From: Gammaproteobacteria bacterium
GTDB taxonomy: Bacteria; Pseudomonadota; Gammaproteobacteria; JACKNK01
Direction: 5' to 3'
DNA: 64,000 bases
NCBI GenBank assembly: GCA_024234895.1
Contig: JACKNJ010000004.1
Span: forward strand, 1-64,000
Part shown: positions 1 through 8,512 of the stretch, in pieces
Numbering within the stretch: the stretch's first letter is position 1
How the letters are laid out: each line of letters opens with the position of its first letter
Made by a program: the position numbers and the translations under genes
Notes under the pieces: generated by a model
Told to the model about the DNA's origin: nothing
Seen by the model: only the letters and a program-made list of their open reading frames with translations
Database searches by the model: none

Positions 1-446
1 GGCGCGTCGGCGTGGGCCTTCTTCAGTGCGCGGAAGAACGCATACGGTTCCAGCCAGGACTTGTTGGCGTCGACGAAGGACTTGAACTCCTTACGTTCGT
101 TGTCGTTGGCACGCTTCGCGAACTCCCGCGCGGTCTGTGCCAGCACCGCGTCGCGGCCCGACTGCGCGGCCTGCACCACCTCGGCATCCACCCAACCCCA
201 CTTCGCCAGCAGGTCCAGGCAGATCATCGTCGAGTTGCCCGCGTACGACGACGGGGACTGGTACGGCGAGCCATCCGTCAAGGTCGGGCCCAGCGGCAGC
301 ATCTGCCAGACGGTGATGCCGGCCTCGGCCAGGAAATCCACGAAGCGGAAGGCATTGGCGCCGAACTCGCCGCTCTCGCGCGAACCCGGCAGGGAGGTGA
401 TGTGCAGCAGCACGCCGGCGCGGCGCTGGTGGAGGGGGTTATTCAT
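1..446 (-). CDS. malQ: 4-alpha-glucanotransferase, N-terminal part (runs off the left edge)
   Basis: Reading the minus strand from the ATG at 446 gives MNNPLHQRRAGVLLHITSLP followed by GEFG, FVDFLAEAGITVWQMLPLGP and DGSPYQSPSSYAGN. These are the opening strands of GH77 amylomaltase/4-alpha-glucanotransferase, which transfers alpha-1,4-glucan segments in cytoplasmic maltodextrin or glycogen metabolism. About 148 codons are present and the catalytic residues lie beyond the window. The frame is open to the edge. It is the last gene on the minus strand here, about 80 bp from the methylthioinosine phosphorylase stop, with no glycogen gene visible beside it. Assignment rests on the characteristic LPLGPT and SPYQSPSSYAGN motifs. 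Confidence 0.9.
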   Translation of the reverse strand, partial: MNNPLHQRRAGVLLHITSLPGSRESGEFGANAFRFVDFLAEAGITVWQMLPLGPTLTDGSPYQSPSSYAGNSTMICLDLLAKWGWVDAEVVQAAQSGRDAVLAQTAREFAKRANDNERKEFKSFVDANKSWLEPYAFFRALKKAHADA

Positions 447-525
447 CGCATCGCGCAAATGGAAGAGAGTGACCGGGATCGTACCGACCCCGGCGGCAAA
501 CGTCGCGTTCTACATGGCGGCGAAC

Positions 526-1260
526 TCAAGCCATCAGGAATCGTTCCAGAATCGCCCGCACCCGCGCCATGCCGGTTTCCAGTTCGCGTTCGATGTCGGC
601 CATGGTGATTTCCGCGTCGGAAATGCCCGCACCCCAGTTGGCGACCACGGACAGGCTGGCGTAGCAAAGCCCGGCCTCGCGGGCGAGGGCCGCTTCGGGC
701 ATGCCGGTCATGCCGACGATGTCGCAGCCGTCGTTGGCGAGGCGGCGAATCTCGGCGGCGGTTTCCAGACGCGGGCCCTGGGTGGCTGCATAGACCCCGC
801 CATCGACCGCGTCGACGCCGGCGCGGGCGGCGGCGGTGAGCAGATCGGCGCGCAACTCGGCGCAGTAGGGCCAGCTGAAGTCGATGTGCACGACCTCGTC
901 GAGGTCATCTTCGAAGAAGGTCATCGCGCGGCCGTAGGTGTAGTCGATGATCTGATCCGGGATCAGCACAGCGCTCGGCCCGGCGCGCTCGGTGATGCCA
1001 CCGACCGCGGCGACCGCGATCACGCGCTCGACGCCGACGTCCTTGAGCGCCTGGATATTGGCGCGGTAGTTGACCTTGTGCGGGGGAATCCGATGGGGGT
1101 TGCCGTGCCGGGCCAGAAACACGACCTCGGTATCGCCAAGCCGCCCGAACACCAACGGCGCGGACGGCTCCCCCCAGCGCGTCGTGACGGCCTCCTCGCG
1201 CTCGATCGTCAGCCCGTCCAAGCGGGTCAAACCCGTCCCACCAATGATCCCGACCGCCAT
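526..1260 (-). CDS. S-methyl-5'-thioinosine phosphorylase (MTAP/PNP family)
   Basis: A 244-residue purine nucleoside phosphorylase-family protein. It starts MAVGIIGGTGL (phosphate-binding GGTG), has ARHG near residue 55, the MTGMPEA substrate loop and NWGAG near the C terminus. Family members cleave 5'-methylthio-nucleosides with phosphate in polyamine-derived methylthioadenosine salvage. In gammaproteobacteria of the PA3004 type the substrate is methylthioinosine and the base released is hypoxanthine. The 6-oxopurine-type NWGAG region and the adjacent hypoxanthine phosphoribosyltransferase favour that specificity (inference). I chose the ATG at 1260 because GGTGAG lies just upstream and the family begins here; the frame is open 16 codons further without conservation. 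MTAP specificity cannot be excluded. Confidence 0.85.
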   Translation of the reverse strand: MAVGIIGGTGLTRLDGLTIEREEAVTTRWGEPSAPLVFGRLGDTEVVFLARHGNPHRIPPHKVNYRANIQALKDVGVERVIAVAAVGGITERAGPSAVLIPDQIIDYTYGRAMTFFEDDLDEVVHIDFSWPYCAELRADLLTAAARAGVDAVDGGVYAATQGPRLETAAEIRRLANDGCDIVGMTGMPEAALAREAGLCYASLSVVANWGAGISDAEITMADIERELETGMARVRAILERFLMA

Positions 1261-1315
1261 GCTCACCCCAACAATTTCAAACTTTGCGTCTTGGCGTCTT
1301 TGCGGCAAATGCCGC

Positions 1316-1870
1316 TCACATGCCCTTCACGGCGAAGATCCCCGGCGCGTTGCGCAGGTACTCCTTGTAGTCCATGCCGTAGCCGAACAGGTAGCGATCC
1401 GGCGCCTCGATGCCGATGAATTCGGCGAACGCGCCCGGTGCCTTGCGGTCATGGACCTTGTCGACCAGCACCGCCGCCAGCACCTCCTCGGCGCCCTGCG
1501 CGACGCAGTAGTCGCGGATCGCGGCCAGCGTCGGGCCCTCGTCGAGGATGTCATCGACGATCAGCACCACCCTACCCTCCAGCGACACGCTGGGCTCACG
1601 GAACCAGTGCAGCGTTCCACCGCTGGTCTCGCCGCGATAGCGGGTGGCGTGCAGGTAATCCAGCTCCAGCGGGAAATCCATGCGCACCAGCAGTTCGGAC
1701 GTCACCATCAGCGCACCGTTCATCACGCACAGCACCAGCGGATTGCGTCCACCGATGCGCGCGGTGATCTCTGCCGCCATGCGGTCGACGGCCTCGCCGA
1801 CCTGGGTGCGGTCGAACAGGCAATCGGCCTCAGCGCGCACCTGCGCGGCGTGTTCGGGGGTGATGGGCAT
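1316..1870 (-). CDS. hpt: Hypoxanthine(-guanine) phosphoribosyltransferase
   Basis: A 184-residue type I phosphoribosyltransferase. The PRPP-binding signature VVLIVDDILDEGPTL and the upstream NGALMVTSELL loop are intact, and the length fits the short gammaproteobacterial HGPRTase family. It would convert hypoxanthine plus PRPP to IMP in the cytoplasm. It lies 55 bp upstream of the methylthioinosine phosphorylase gene on the same strand, so the hypoxanthine released by that enzyme can be reused. Start MPITPEHAAQ at 1870; the frame is open further upstream only because it runs into the inverted repeat at 1904-1986, which translates as low-complexity sequence. nagZ precedes it on the same strand. 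Confidence 0.88.
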   Translation of the reverse strand: MPITPEHAAQVRAEADCLFDRTQVGEAVDRMAAEITARIGGRNPLVLCVMNGALMVTSELLVRMDFPLELDYLHATRYRGETSGGTLHWFREPSVSLEGRVVLIVDDILDEGPTLAAIRDYCVAQGAEEVLAAVLVDKVHDRKAPGAFAEFIGIEAPDRYLFGYGMDYKEYLRNAPGIFAVKGM

Positions 1871-1903
1871 GTGTGCTCCGCTCGATTCTGGGTAGGTCTC
1901 ATT

Positions 1904-1986
1904 GTAGGAGCGAGCTTGCTCGCGAAGGTCGCGGCGAGACGGTCCGAGCCCGGTGACGCGTCCTTCGCGAGCAAGCTCGCTCCTAC
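1904..1986. repeat. GTAGGAGCGAGC-type inverted repeat (REP-like)
   Basis: Two perfect 24-nt arms, 1904-1927 (GTAGGAGCGAGCTTGCTCGC plus GAAG) and its reverse complement at 1963-1986, are separated by 35 bp. Each arm contains its own GCGAGCTTGCTCGC palindrome. It sits between hpt and nagZ. Dispersed elements of this appearance are common in Pseudomonas-like genomes and resemble REP sequences. No REP-associated transposase is present in the window. Confidence 0.85.
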
Positions 1987-2003
1987 AGTGTGGCTGCGTT
2001 GGA

Positions 2004-3065
2004 TTACACGGGAAGTTGGCCGGTCGGGTCGTCGTTGCCGAGGGCGGCAAGGCGCGTGACCGCATCGCGCCAATCGGCGTTCGCCCGCAATGTCGGCCAC
2101 GTCGTCGGCTTGCGCATGTGCATCCGGGCGAGACGCATGTGGGACGCCGGATCGGATTCCCACTGCAATTCCTCCAGCGCCTCGACCACGCCCTCGGTGT
2201 GATTGCAGATCAGCGCCATGTCGGCGCCGACCTCGAGCACGCGACGGGCGCGGTCGGCATAGCCGCCAACACCCTCGGCACCGGCCATGCTCAGGTCGTC
2301 GCTGAACACGACGCCCTGGAAGCCGAGGCGCTTGCGCAGCACCTCGCGCACCCAGAATTCGGAGAAGCCCGCCGGTTGCGGATCGACCGCCGGGTATTCG
2401 ACATGCGCCATCATCACCGCCGCCAGGCCGTAACGGATCATGCGCTCGAACACGAGCAGGTCCTCGGCCTCGATGTCGGCGAAACGGCGCGGGTCGACCG
2501 GCAGGATCAGGTGGGAGTCCTCGGGCACGCCGCCGTGACCGGGGAAGTGCTTGCCGGTCGCCTCCATGCCGGCGCGACGCATGCCGCGCATGTAGGCATG
2601 GCCGAGTTCGGCGGTGGCTTCCGGGTCACGATGAAAACCGCGATTGCCGATCACCTGACTGATGCCGCGATCCAGATCGAGCACCGGCGCGAAGCTGATG
2701 TCGATGCCGCAGGCGCGCACCTCGGAGGCCATGACCCAGCCGAAGTCTTCCGCAAGCGCCAACGCGCGGCGCGGATCGATGTCGTAGAGCCGGTGCACGC
2801 TGCCGGCCGCCGGCACCTGCGTGAAACCGGCGCGGAAGCGCTGCACCCGACCGCCCTCGTGATCGACCGCGATCAGCAGATGCGGCGTGCGTAGAGCGTG
2901 GATGTCCGCACAAAGCTGCGTGACCTGTTCGACCGACACGAAATTGCGCGTGAACAGGATCACGCCACCGACCAGCGGATGCAGCAGCATCTCGCGCTCG
3001 TCGGCATCGATGGCTGGACCGCGCAGGTCCATCATGATCGGGCCGAGGCTTTCGTGGCGGCTCAT
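2004..3065 (-). CDS. nagZ: Beta-N-acetylhexosaminidase NagZ (peptidoglycan recycling)
   Basis: A 353-residue GH3 enzyme without a signal peptide, hence cytoplasmic. It removes N-acetylglucosamine from GlcNAc-anhydroMurNAc-peptides in peptidoglycan recycling. Visible signatures are VDHEGGRVQRF near residue 67, the NagZ-specific KHFPGHG near residue 170 (His of the mobile loop) and FSDDLSM near 245, which carries the catalytic Asp nucleophile. The length matches NagZ. It starts with an ATG at 3065. Downstream is hpt; upstream, across an inverted repeat, are two Opp/Dpp-type permease genes on the same strand. In pathogens with ampC, NagZ products signal beta-lactamase induction; no ampR/ampC is seen here. 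Confidence 0.95.
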   Translation of the reverse strand: MSRHESLGPIMMDLRGPAIDADEREMLLHPLVGGVILFTRNFVSVEQVTQLCADIHALRTPHLLIAVDHEGGRVQRFRAGFTQVPAAGSVHRLYDIDPRRALALAEDFGWVMASEVRACGIDISFAPVLDLDRGISQVIGNRGFHRDPEATAELGHAYMRGMRRAGMEATGKHFPGHGGVPEDSHLILPVDPRRFADIEAEDLLVFERMIRYGLAAVMMAHVEYPAVDPQPAGFSEFWVREVLRKRLGFQGVVFSDDLSMAGAEGVGGYADRARRVLEVGADMALICNHTEGVVEALEELQWESDPASHMRLARMHMRKPTTWPTLRANADWRDAVTRLAALGNDDPTGQLPV

Positions 3066-3087
3066 GGCGTATTCAGATTCTCAAAAC

Positions 3088-3200
3088 GTAGGATGGGCAA
3101 AGCGGAGCGTGCCCATCGTAAGCGCTGACAGCAATATCAACGCCCAGGCCAACCCGACCTCGTGTGATGGGCACGTCGCTACGCTCCTTTGCCCATCCTA
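3088..3200. repeat. GTAGGATGGGC-type inverted repeat
   Basis: Left arm 3088-3117 (GTAGGATGGGCAAAGCGGAG then CGTGCCCATC) and right arm 3166-3200 are inverted copies, the right arm carrying about 6 extra bases. Each arm also folds alone through GATGGGC/GCCCATC. The outer tip of the right arm (CTA at 3198-3200) is the TAG stop codon of the permease gene that ends there. This is a second sequence family, different from the GTAGGAGC repeats elsewhere in the window, and lies between nagZ and oppC. Confidence 0.8.
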
Positions 3201-4001
3201 GGTGTGGCTTCGATCAGTCCGGACATCCAGGCGGTCGCGCAGGCGATCGCCGAGCAGGTTCACGGACAGCACCACGAGCATCAGCGCGATGCCGGGTGCC
3301 AGCACCAGATGCGGCGCCACCAGCATGTAGCGCGTGCCGTCGCGGATCATACTGCCCCAGGACGCCTCCGGGGGCTGCACGCCAAGGCCGAGGAACGAAA
3401 GCCCGGCCTCCGCGATCACGGTGCCGGCGATGCCGAACGTCGCCTCGACGATCAACGGCGCGGCGGACAGCGGCAGGAGATGCCGCAGCACGATGCGTGC
3501 CCTCCCCGCGCCCAGCGCGATCGCGGCCTGCACATGATCGCGATGCTTCAGCGACAGCACCTGCGCCCGCGCCAGACGCGCGTAACCGACCCAGCCCACC
3601 ACGGCCAGCGCGATGATCACATTGTCGATGCCGGGGCCGAGAATCCCGGCCAGCGCGATCGCCAGCAGGATGCCCGGGAACGCCAGGAAAATGTCGACCA
3701 CCCGCACCGTGATCAGATCCCACCAGCCACCGAGATAGCCCGCGACGGTGCCGATCAACGCGCCGATGCCGGCAGACAGGATCACCACCCAGAACGCCAC
3801 CAGAAACGAGGTCCGCGCACCGACCGCCAACCGATCCCAGACCCCGCGCCCGAGATCGTCCGCGCCCAGCACCATGCCCTCCCCCGGCGCGGCGAGGATG
3901 TGCTGCAAATGAATCTGATCCGGCGTCAACGGCAACCACGGCCCGAACACGGCCAGCAGCGCCCAAAGCGCAAGCACACCGGCCGGAAGCCAGAACCTCA
4001 T
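3198..4001 (-). CDS. ABC transporter permease, OppC/DppC type
   Basis: A 267-residue inner-membrane permease of the dipeptide/oligopeptide/nickel family. An N-terminal transmembrane segment is followed by a periplasmic region with LGADDLGRGVWDRL (family motif GTDxxGRD) and a binding-protein-dependent transport domain. The EAA loop reads AAIALGAGRARIVLRHLLP. It overlaps the upstream permease by 4 bp (ATGA), so the two are translationally coupled. No ATPase or solute-binding gene is adjacent. The only Opp-type ATPase in the window is the fused gene at 36988-39036. The C-terminal codons run into an inverted repeat that provides the stop. Confidence 0.9.
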   Translation of the reverse strand: MRFWLPAGVLALWALLAVFGPWLPLTPDQIHLQHILAAPGEGMVLGADDLGRGVWDRLAVGARTSFLVAFWVVILSAGIGALIGTVAGYLGGWWDLITVRVVDIFLAFPGILLAIALAGILGPGIDNVIIALAVVGWVGYARLARAQVLSLKHRDHVQAAIALGAGRARIVLRHLLPLSAAPLIVEATFGIAGTVIAEAGLSFLGLGVQPPEASWGSMIRDGTRYMLVAPHLVLAPGIALMLVVLSVNLLGDRLRDRLDVRTDRSHT

Positions 4002-4927
4002 GCGCCGTCACCGAGACGAACGCGCGGATCGACCCACGCGTAGACGATGTCGGTCACGGTATTCACGACCACATAGGTGAGGCTGATCAGCAGCACGCTG
4101 GCCTGCACGATCGGGTAATCGCGGGACTGGATCGCGTCGATGGTCAGCATCCCGACGCCCGGCCATGAGAACACCGTCTCGGTGATGACCGCGCCGCCGA
4201 GCAGCGTGCCGAGTTGCAGGCCCAGCAGGGTGATCACCGGCAGCAGCGCGTTGCGCAAACCGTGCCCGACGATCACCTGAAGTGGTCGCAGACCCTTGGC
4301 ACGCGCGGTGCGAATGAAGTCCTCGCCGAGCACCTCCAGCAGCGTCGAGCGGATCATGCGCGAGAGGATCGCCGCCATCGCCGTGCCCAGTGTCAGTGCC
4401 GGCAACACCAGTGAGCCGGGCGCGTCGCGACCGCTGACCGGGAACCAGCCCAGCCCAAGCGCAAACACCAGGATCAGGATCGGTCCCATCCAGAAATTCG
4501 GAATCGACACGCCGAGCAGCGCGAAACCGGTCGCACCGATGTCCCAGGGCGTGTCGCGCTTCACCGCCGCGATGATGCCGAGCGGCAAGGCAATCAGCAG
4601 CGCGATGGCGAGCGAAGCCAGCGCCAGCTCCACCGTCGCCGGGATGCGCTCCGCGAGCATGTCGACGACCGGTCGTTTGGAGTGCAGCGACGTGCCCAGA
4701 TCGAGGTGCAGCAGGCCGTTCAGATAATGGCCGTACTGCACATGAATCGGCAGATCGAGCCCCAGCGCGACACGCAGCGCCTCACGATCCGCCGGCTGCG
4801 CGGACTCGCCCAGCATGACCTCGACCGGGTCACCGGGCACCAGATGAATCAACGCGAAGACCAGCGTCGAGACGCCGAGGACGACGACGAATGCGCTGAA
4901 AAGTCGGGACAACAAAAAGCCGGGCAT
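3998..4927 (-). CDS. ABC transporter permease, OppB/DppB type
   Basis: A 309-residue inner-membrane permease. It shows the N-terminal OppB/DppB signature (LVFALIHLVPGDPVEVML) followed by six predicted transmembrane segments. The EAA loop is FIRTARAKGLRPLQVIVGHG, and the C-terminal part reads VITETVFSWPGVG. With OppC it would form the membrane channel of a peptide-type importer. Substrate is not readable from sequence; NagZ next door suggests peptides or peptidoglycan fragments (inference). The start at 4927 lies only 19 bp after the end of the degenerate ParE reading frame, so the permeases may be read from the toxin-antitoxin promoter or by read-through from nuo. Confidence 0.9.
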   Translation of the reverse strand: MPGFLLSRLFSAFVVVLGVSTLVFALIHLVPGDPVEVMLGESAQPADREALRVALGLDLPIHVQYGHYLNGLLHLDLGTSLHSKRPVVDMLAERIPATVELALASLAIALLIALPLGIIAAVKRDTPWDIGATGFALLGVSIPNFWMGPILILVFALGLGWFPVSGRDAPGSLVLPALTLGTAMAAILSRMIRSTLLEVLGEDFIRTARAKGLRPLQVIVGHGLRNALLPVITLLGLQLGTLLGGAVITETVFSWPGVGMLTIDAIQSRDYPIVQASVLLISLTYVVVNTVTDIVYAWVDPRVRLGDGA

Positions 4928-4946
4928 GGCCCGGCATTCTAAGCCG

Positions 4947-5249
4947 CTATTCGGACAGTTTGCCGATCCGGGTGATATCGCGACTTCCGTGAATCACGGT
5001 AACGACAACCACCGCAGTATCGGTACGCCGATAGACCAGTCGGTAGTCCTGCACAAGCAGTTAACGAAGGTCATGCCTTGCACCTGCTTCGGGAACCAAT
5101 CGGCCCATGTCGGGGAAATCCGCCAGCCGATCGACGCCGGCAATGATGCGATCGACGAAGCGACGCGCATTTACCGGTGAATCCTTGGCGATATACGCGC
5201 GTAGCGCTCTTAAATCAGATCGAGCCTGGTACGACCATTCAATCCGCAT
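4947..5249 (-). pseudogene. ParE/RelE-family toxin interrupted by one in-frame stop
   Basis: From the ATG at 5249 the frame reads MRIEWSYQARSDLRAL and GRLVPEAGARHDLR, then TAA at 5061-5063 (codon 63). It continues in the same frame as LLVQDYRLVYRR, VVVVTVIHGSRD and stops at 4947. Joined, this is a complete 100-codon ParE/RelE-fold toxin, with DYRLVYR and the terminal HGSRD strand intact. ParE proteins usually read HDLRE(L/I) here, so a single GAA-to-TAA change explains the stop. The truncated 62-residue product would lack the C-terminal strands and is probably inactive (inference). The antitoxin gene upstream overlaps it by 11 bp and is intact. Confidence 0.8.
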
Positions 5250-5442
5250 CACCCAGAAATTCTTCCTTGATCTGATCGTGCGGGACAACCTTTCCCGCCT
5301 CGATATCCGCGAGACCCGCCTCGATTTTCTGCTTCACGAACAACTCGTACATGATGTCGTCCCACGAAGCCTGATCCGACATGTGGTCGATCACCTCACG
5401 TGCGGCTTGTTTGGCAGTCTGCATCCCGGTCACCTGTTGCAT
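5239..5442 (-). CDS. Antitoxin of the ParE-type module
   Basis: A 67-residue acidic protein ending KQKIEAGLADIEAGKVVPHD and a short tail, the usual C-terminal toxin-wrapping helix of small RelB/ParD-like antitoxins. It lies directly upstream of the interrupted ParE frame with an 11-bp overlap, the standard antitoxin-first order. The N terminus (MQQVTGMQTAKQAAREVIDH) could be DNA-binding or dimerising, but I do not recognise a named family. A second in-frame ATG at 5424 is possible. With the toxin broken, the gene may persist by drift or protect against related toxins (inference). Confidence 0.7.
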   Translation of the reverse strand: MQQVTGMQTAKQAAREVIDHMSDQASWDDIMYELFVKQKIEAGLADIEAGKVVPHDQIKEEFLGDAD

Positions 5443-5511
5443 GACGCTAATGACTGGAACTTAAGATTTCCCCGCTAATCCAGCAAGCTCCAGCCAAAAA
5501 CCGCGGGGCGC

Positions 5512-6966
5512 TCAGCCCAGCGCGGCGGCGCACCAGGCCATCAGGCCAGCCGGGTAGATGCCCAGCGCGAGCACGGCCAGACCATTGGCGCCAAGCACCA
5601 TCTGGGTGTCGAAACCGGCCTGGATCGGCGCTTCGTCCTCGGGCTTGTCGAAATACATCAGCTTGACGATGCGGATGTAGTAGAAGGCGCCGATGATCGA
5701 GAAGAACACCGCGACGGCGGCCAGCCAGACCATGTCGGCGGAGATCACCGCCTGCAAGACCGACAGCTTGGCGTAGAAGCCGACGGTCGGCGGCACGCCG
5801 GCCATCGAGAACATCAGCAGCAGCATCAGGAAGGCGAGCCACGGGTTGCGGTCGTTCAGCCCCTTCAGATCATCGAGCTTCTCGGCCTCGAAGCCGGCGC
5901 GGGACAGCACCACGAGCAGGCCGAAGCCGCCGGCGGAGGTCAGCGCGTAGGTGATCGCGTAGAACATCGCGCCGCTGTAACCGGCCTTGTTGGCGGCGAG
6001 GATGCCGAGCACGACGAAGCCCATGTGGGAGATCGTCGAATAGGCCAGCATGCGCTTGATGTTGGTCTGCGCGATGGCGATGACGTTGCCGACCGCCAGC
6101 GAGGCGATGGCGAGGATGATCAGCATCGGGGTCCAGTCGGCGTGCATGCCGCCCAGGCCCTCGACCAGCACGCGGATGACCATCGCGAAGGCGGCAATCT
6201 TGGGCGCGGCACCGATGTACAGGGTCACGGCGGTCGGCGCGCCGTTGTAGATGTCCGGCACCCACATGTGGAACGGCGCGTTGCCGAGCTTGAAGGCCAG
6301 ACCGGCGACGATGAAGACGATGCCGAAGGCGAGGATCTTGTTGTCGGTCACACCATTCTCGGCGACGTAACGCCCGATCGCGGCGAGGTCCAGGGACCCG
6401 GTCGCGCCGTAGATCATCGAGATGCCGTAGAGCAGCATGCCGGAGGCGATCGCGCCGAGCACGAAGTACTTCATCGCGGCTTCCGATGCGACGCCGTTGT
6501 CGCGCTGGAACGCGACCATCGTGTACATGGACAGCGACAGCAGTTCGAGGCCGAGATACACCGTCAGCATGTTGTGCGCGGAGATCATGACCATCATGCC
6601 GAGCACGCCGAACAGGCCGAGCACGAAGTACTCGCCCTTGAGGATGCCGCGGTCACGCAGATAGTCGCGCGAGTACAGGAACACGCCGGCGGAAATCACG
6701 TACACCGCCATCTTCAGCACCATCGACATGGTGTCGGCGACGTAGGTGCCGCCGAGCAGGACCATGCGGTCGGTGTGGCCGATCATCTCCTGATGCTGCG
6801 TCCAGGTCAGGATGGCGGCCCCGAGCAGGGTCAGCTGGGTCAGGCGGAACGCGATCAGGCGGCGGCTGTCCGGCAGGTACGCATCCAGCACCAGAATGAA
6901 GCTCGCCATCGCGAGCACGAAGATCTCGGCGGCCAGCGGGGCAAATTCGACGACGTCAGGGGTCAT
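5512..6966 (-). CDS. nuoN: NADH-quinone oxidoreductase subunit N
   Basis: A 484-residue antiporter-like membrane subunit of complex I, last gene of the nuo operon. The Mrp-type proton-channel core is clear: GLELLSLSMYTMVAF, AMKYFVLGAIASGMLLYG and LAFKLGNAPFHMWVPDIYNG, the latter carrying the conserved Lys and His region, then KRMLAYSTISHMGF. About 14 transmembrane segments are predicted. I start at the ATG at 6966 (MTPDVVEF) because GAGAA lies at good spacing; an ATG at 6972 is possible. It follows nuoM after a short gap. The antitoxin gene begins about 70 bp downstream. Confidence 0.96.
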   Translation of the reverse strand: MTPDVVEFAPLAAEIFVLAMASFILVLDAYLPDSRRLIAFRLTQLTLLGAAILTWTQHQEMIGHTDRMVLLGGTYVADTMSMVLKMAVYVISAGVFLYSRDYLRDRGILKGEYFVLGLFGVLGMMVMISAHNMLTVYLGLELLSLSMYTMVAFQRDNGVASEAAMKYFVLGAIASGMLLYGISMIYGATGSLDLAAIGRYVAENGVTDNKILAFGIVFIVAGLAFKLGNAPFHMWVPDIYNGAPTAVTLYIGAAPKIAAFAMVIRVLVEGLGGMHADWTPMLIILAIASLAVGNVIAIAQTNIKRMLAYSTISHMGFVVLGILAANKAGYSGAMFYAITYALTSAGGFGLLVVLSRAGFEAEKLDDLKGLNDRNPWLAFLMLLLMFSMAGVPPTVGFYAKLSVLQAVISADMVWLAAVAVFFSIIGAFYYIRIVKLMYFDKPEDEAPIQAGFDTQMVLGANGLAVLALGIYPAGLMAWCAAALG

Positions 6967-6985
6967 AGACATTTCTCGTTGACCG

Positions 6986-8503
6986 TTACGGCAGCTTCGA
7001 CACGCTGATGTGCTGAACCAGGTTTTCGACCGAGGCATGCATGACCTGGGTCAGCGGCGCGGGATACACGCCCAGGGCCAGCACCGCGATCGCGAGCAGC
7101 GCCATGATCAGGAATTCGCGACGGTTGAGGTCTTCAAGACCGGCGACGTTGATGTTGACCACCGGCCCGTAGATCACGCGCTTGACCATCCACAGCGTGT
7201 AGGCGGCGCCGAGAATCAGCGTGGTCGCGGCCAGGAAGGCGTACCAGAAATTGGCCTTGAACGCGGCCAGGATGACCATGAACTCGCCGACGAAGCCGGA
7301 GGTGCCGGGCAGGCCGGCGTTGGCCATCGCGAACAGCACAAAGAAGCCGGCGAACTTGGGCATGGTGTGCACGACACCGCCGTAGGCGCCGATCTCGCGG
7401 CTGTGCACGCGGTCGTACATCACGCCGACGCCGAGGAACATCGCGCCGGAAATGAAGCCGTGCGAGATCATCTGCACCATGCCGCCCTCGATGCCGAGGA
7501 CCGCGCCGCTGGTGCCGCCGGTGTTCTCCAGGATCGTGAAGATAATGAAGAAGCCCAGGGTCACGAAGCCCATGTGCGCGATCGACGAATACGCGATCAG
7601 TTTCTTCATGTCGCTCTGCACCAGCGCGACGAAACCGATGTAGACGACCGCGATCAGCGACATGCCGATGATCAGCCAGTCGAGTTCCTTCGAACCGTCC
7701 GGCGCGATCGGCAGCGAGAAGCGCAGGAAGCCGTAACCACCGATCTTCAGCATGATCGCCGCCAGGATCACCGAACCGCCGGTCGGCGCCTCGACGTGAG
7801 CATCCGGCAACCAGGTATGCACCGGCCACATCGGCACCTTGACCGCGAAGGCCAGCAAGAAGGCGATGAAGATCAGGATCTGCGCGTTCAGGCTCAACTT
7901 CAGGGTGTGGAAGTCGAGGATCGCGAAGCTGTCGGACTGCCAGTACATGTAGATCAGCGCGACCAGCATGAACACGGAGCCGAGGAAGGTGTACAGGAAG
8001 AACTTGATGGTGGCGTAGACGCGGTTCGGGCCGCCCCAGATGCCGATGATCAGGAACATCGGGATCAGCATGCCTTCCCAGAACACGTAGAACAGCATCG
8101 CGTCCAGCGCCGCGAACACGCCGTTCATGAAGCCTTCCATGATCAGGAAGGCCGCCATGTACTGACCCGGCTTGTTCTGGATGACCTCCCAACCGGCGAT
8201 CACCACCAGCACGACGGTGAACGTGGTCAGCAGGATCAGCGGCATCGACAGGCCGTCGACACCGAGGTGGTAGTTGATGTTGAAGGCCGGGATCCAGGCA
8301 GCCTTCTCCTGGAACTGCATCGCGGCGGTGCTGCTGTCGAAGCCGGTCCACAGCGGCAGGCTGATCAGGAAGGTCGCGATGGACACCACCAGCGCCAGCC
8401 GGCGGGCGGCGTTGTCGGCATTCGAGCCGAGCGCGAGGATCAGGAAGCCGCCGATGATCGGCAGCCAGATGACGAGGCTCAGAAGAGGAAGATCAGTAAA
8501 CAT
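6986..8503 (-). CDS. nuoM: NADH-quinone oxidoreductase subunit M
   Basis: A 505-residue complex I antiporter-like subunit. It has FYVFWEGMLIPMFLIIGIWG near residue 140 (channel Glu), FAVKVPMWPVHTWLPDAHVE around 225-245 (conserved Lys and His), and KKLIAYSSIAHMGF near 310. It forms one proton path of the membrane arm between NuoN and NuoL. Length and order are normal. It sits between nuoL (9 bp upstream) and nuoN (19 bp downstream) in one transcription unit. Confidence 0.97.
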   Translation of the reverse strand: MFTDLPLLSLVIWLPIIGGFLILALGSNADNAARRLALVVSIATFLISLPLWTGFDSSTAAMQFQEKAAWIPAFNINYHLGVDGLSMPLILLTTFTVVLVVIAGWEVIQNKPGQYMAAFLIMEGFMNGVFAALDAMLFYVFWEGMLIPMFLIIGIWGGPNRVYATIKFFLYTFLGSVFMLVALIYMYWQSDSFAILDFHTLKLSLNAQILIFIAFLLAFAVKVPMWPVHTWLPDAHVEAPTGGSVILAAIMLKIGGYGFLRFSLPIAPDGSKELDWLIIGMSLIAVVYIGFVALVQSDMKKLIAYSSIAHMGFVTLGFFIIFTILENTGGTSGAVLGIEGGMVQMISHGFISGAMFLGVGVMYDRVHSREIGAYGGVVHTMPKFAGFFVLFAMANAGLPGTSGFVGEFMVILAAFKANFWYAFLAATTLILGAAYTLWMVKRVIYGPVVNINVAGLEDLNRREFLIMALLAIAVLALGVYPAPLTQVMHASVENLVQHISVSKLP

Positions 8504-8512
8504 TCTTAATTC

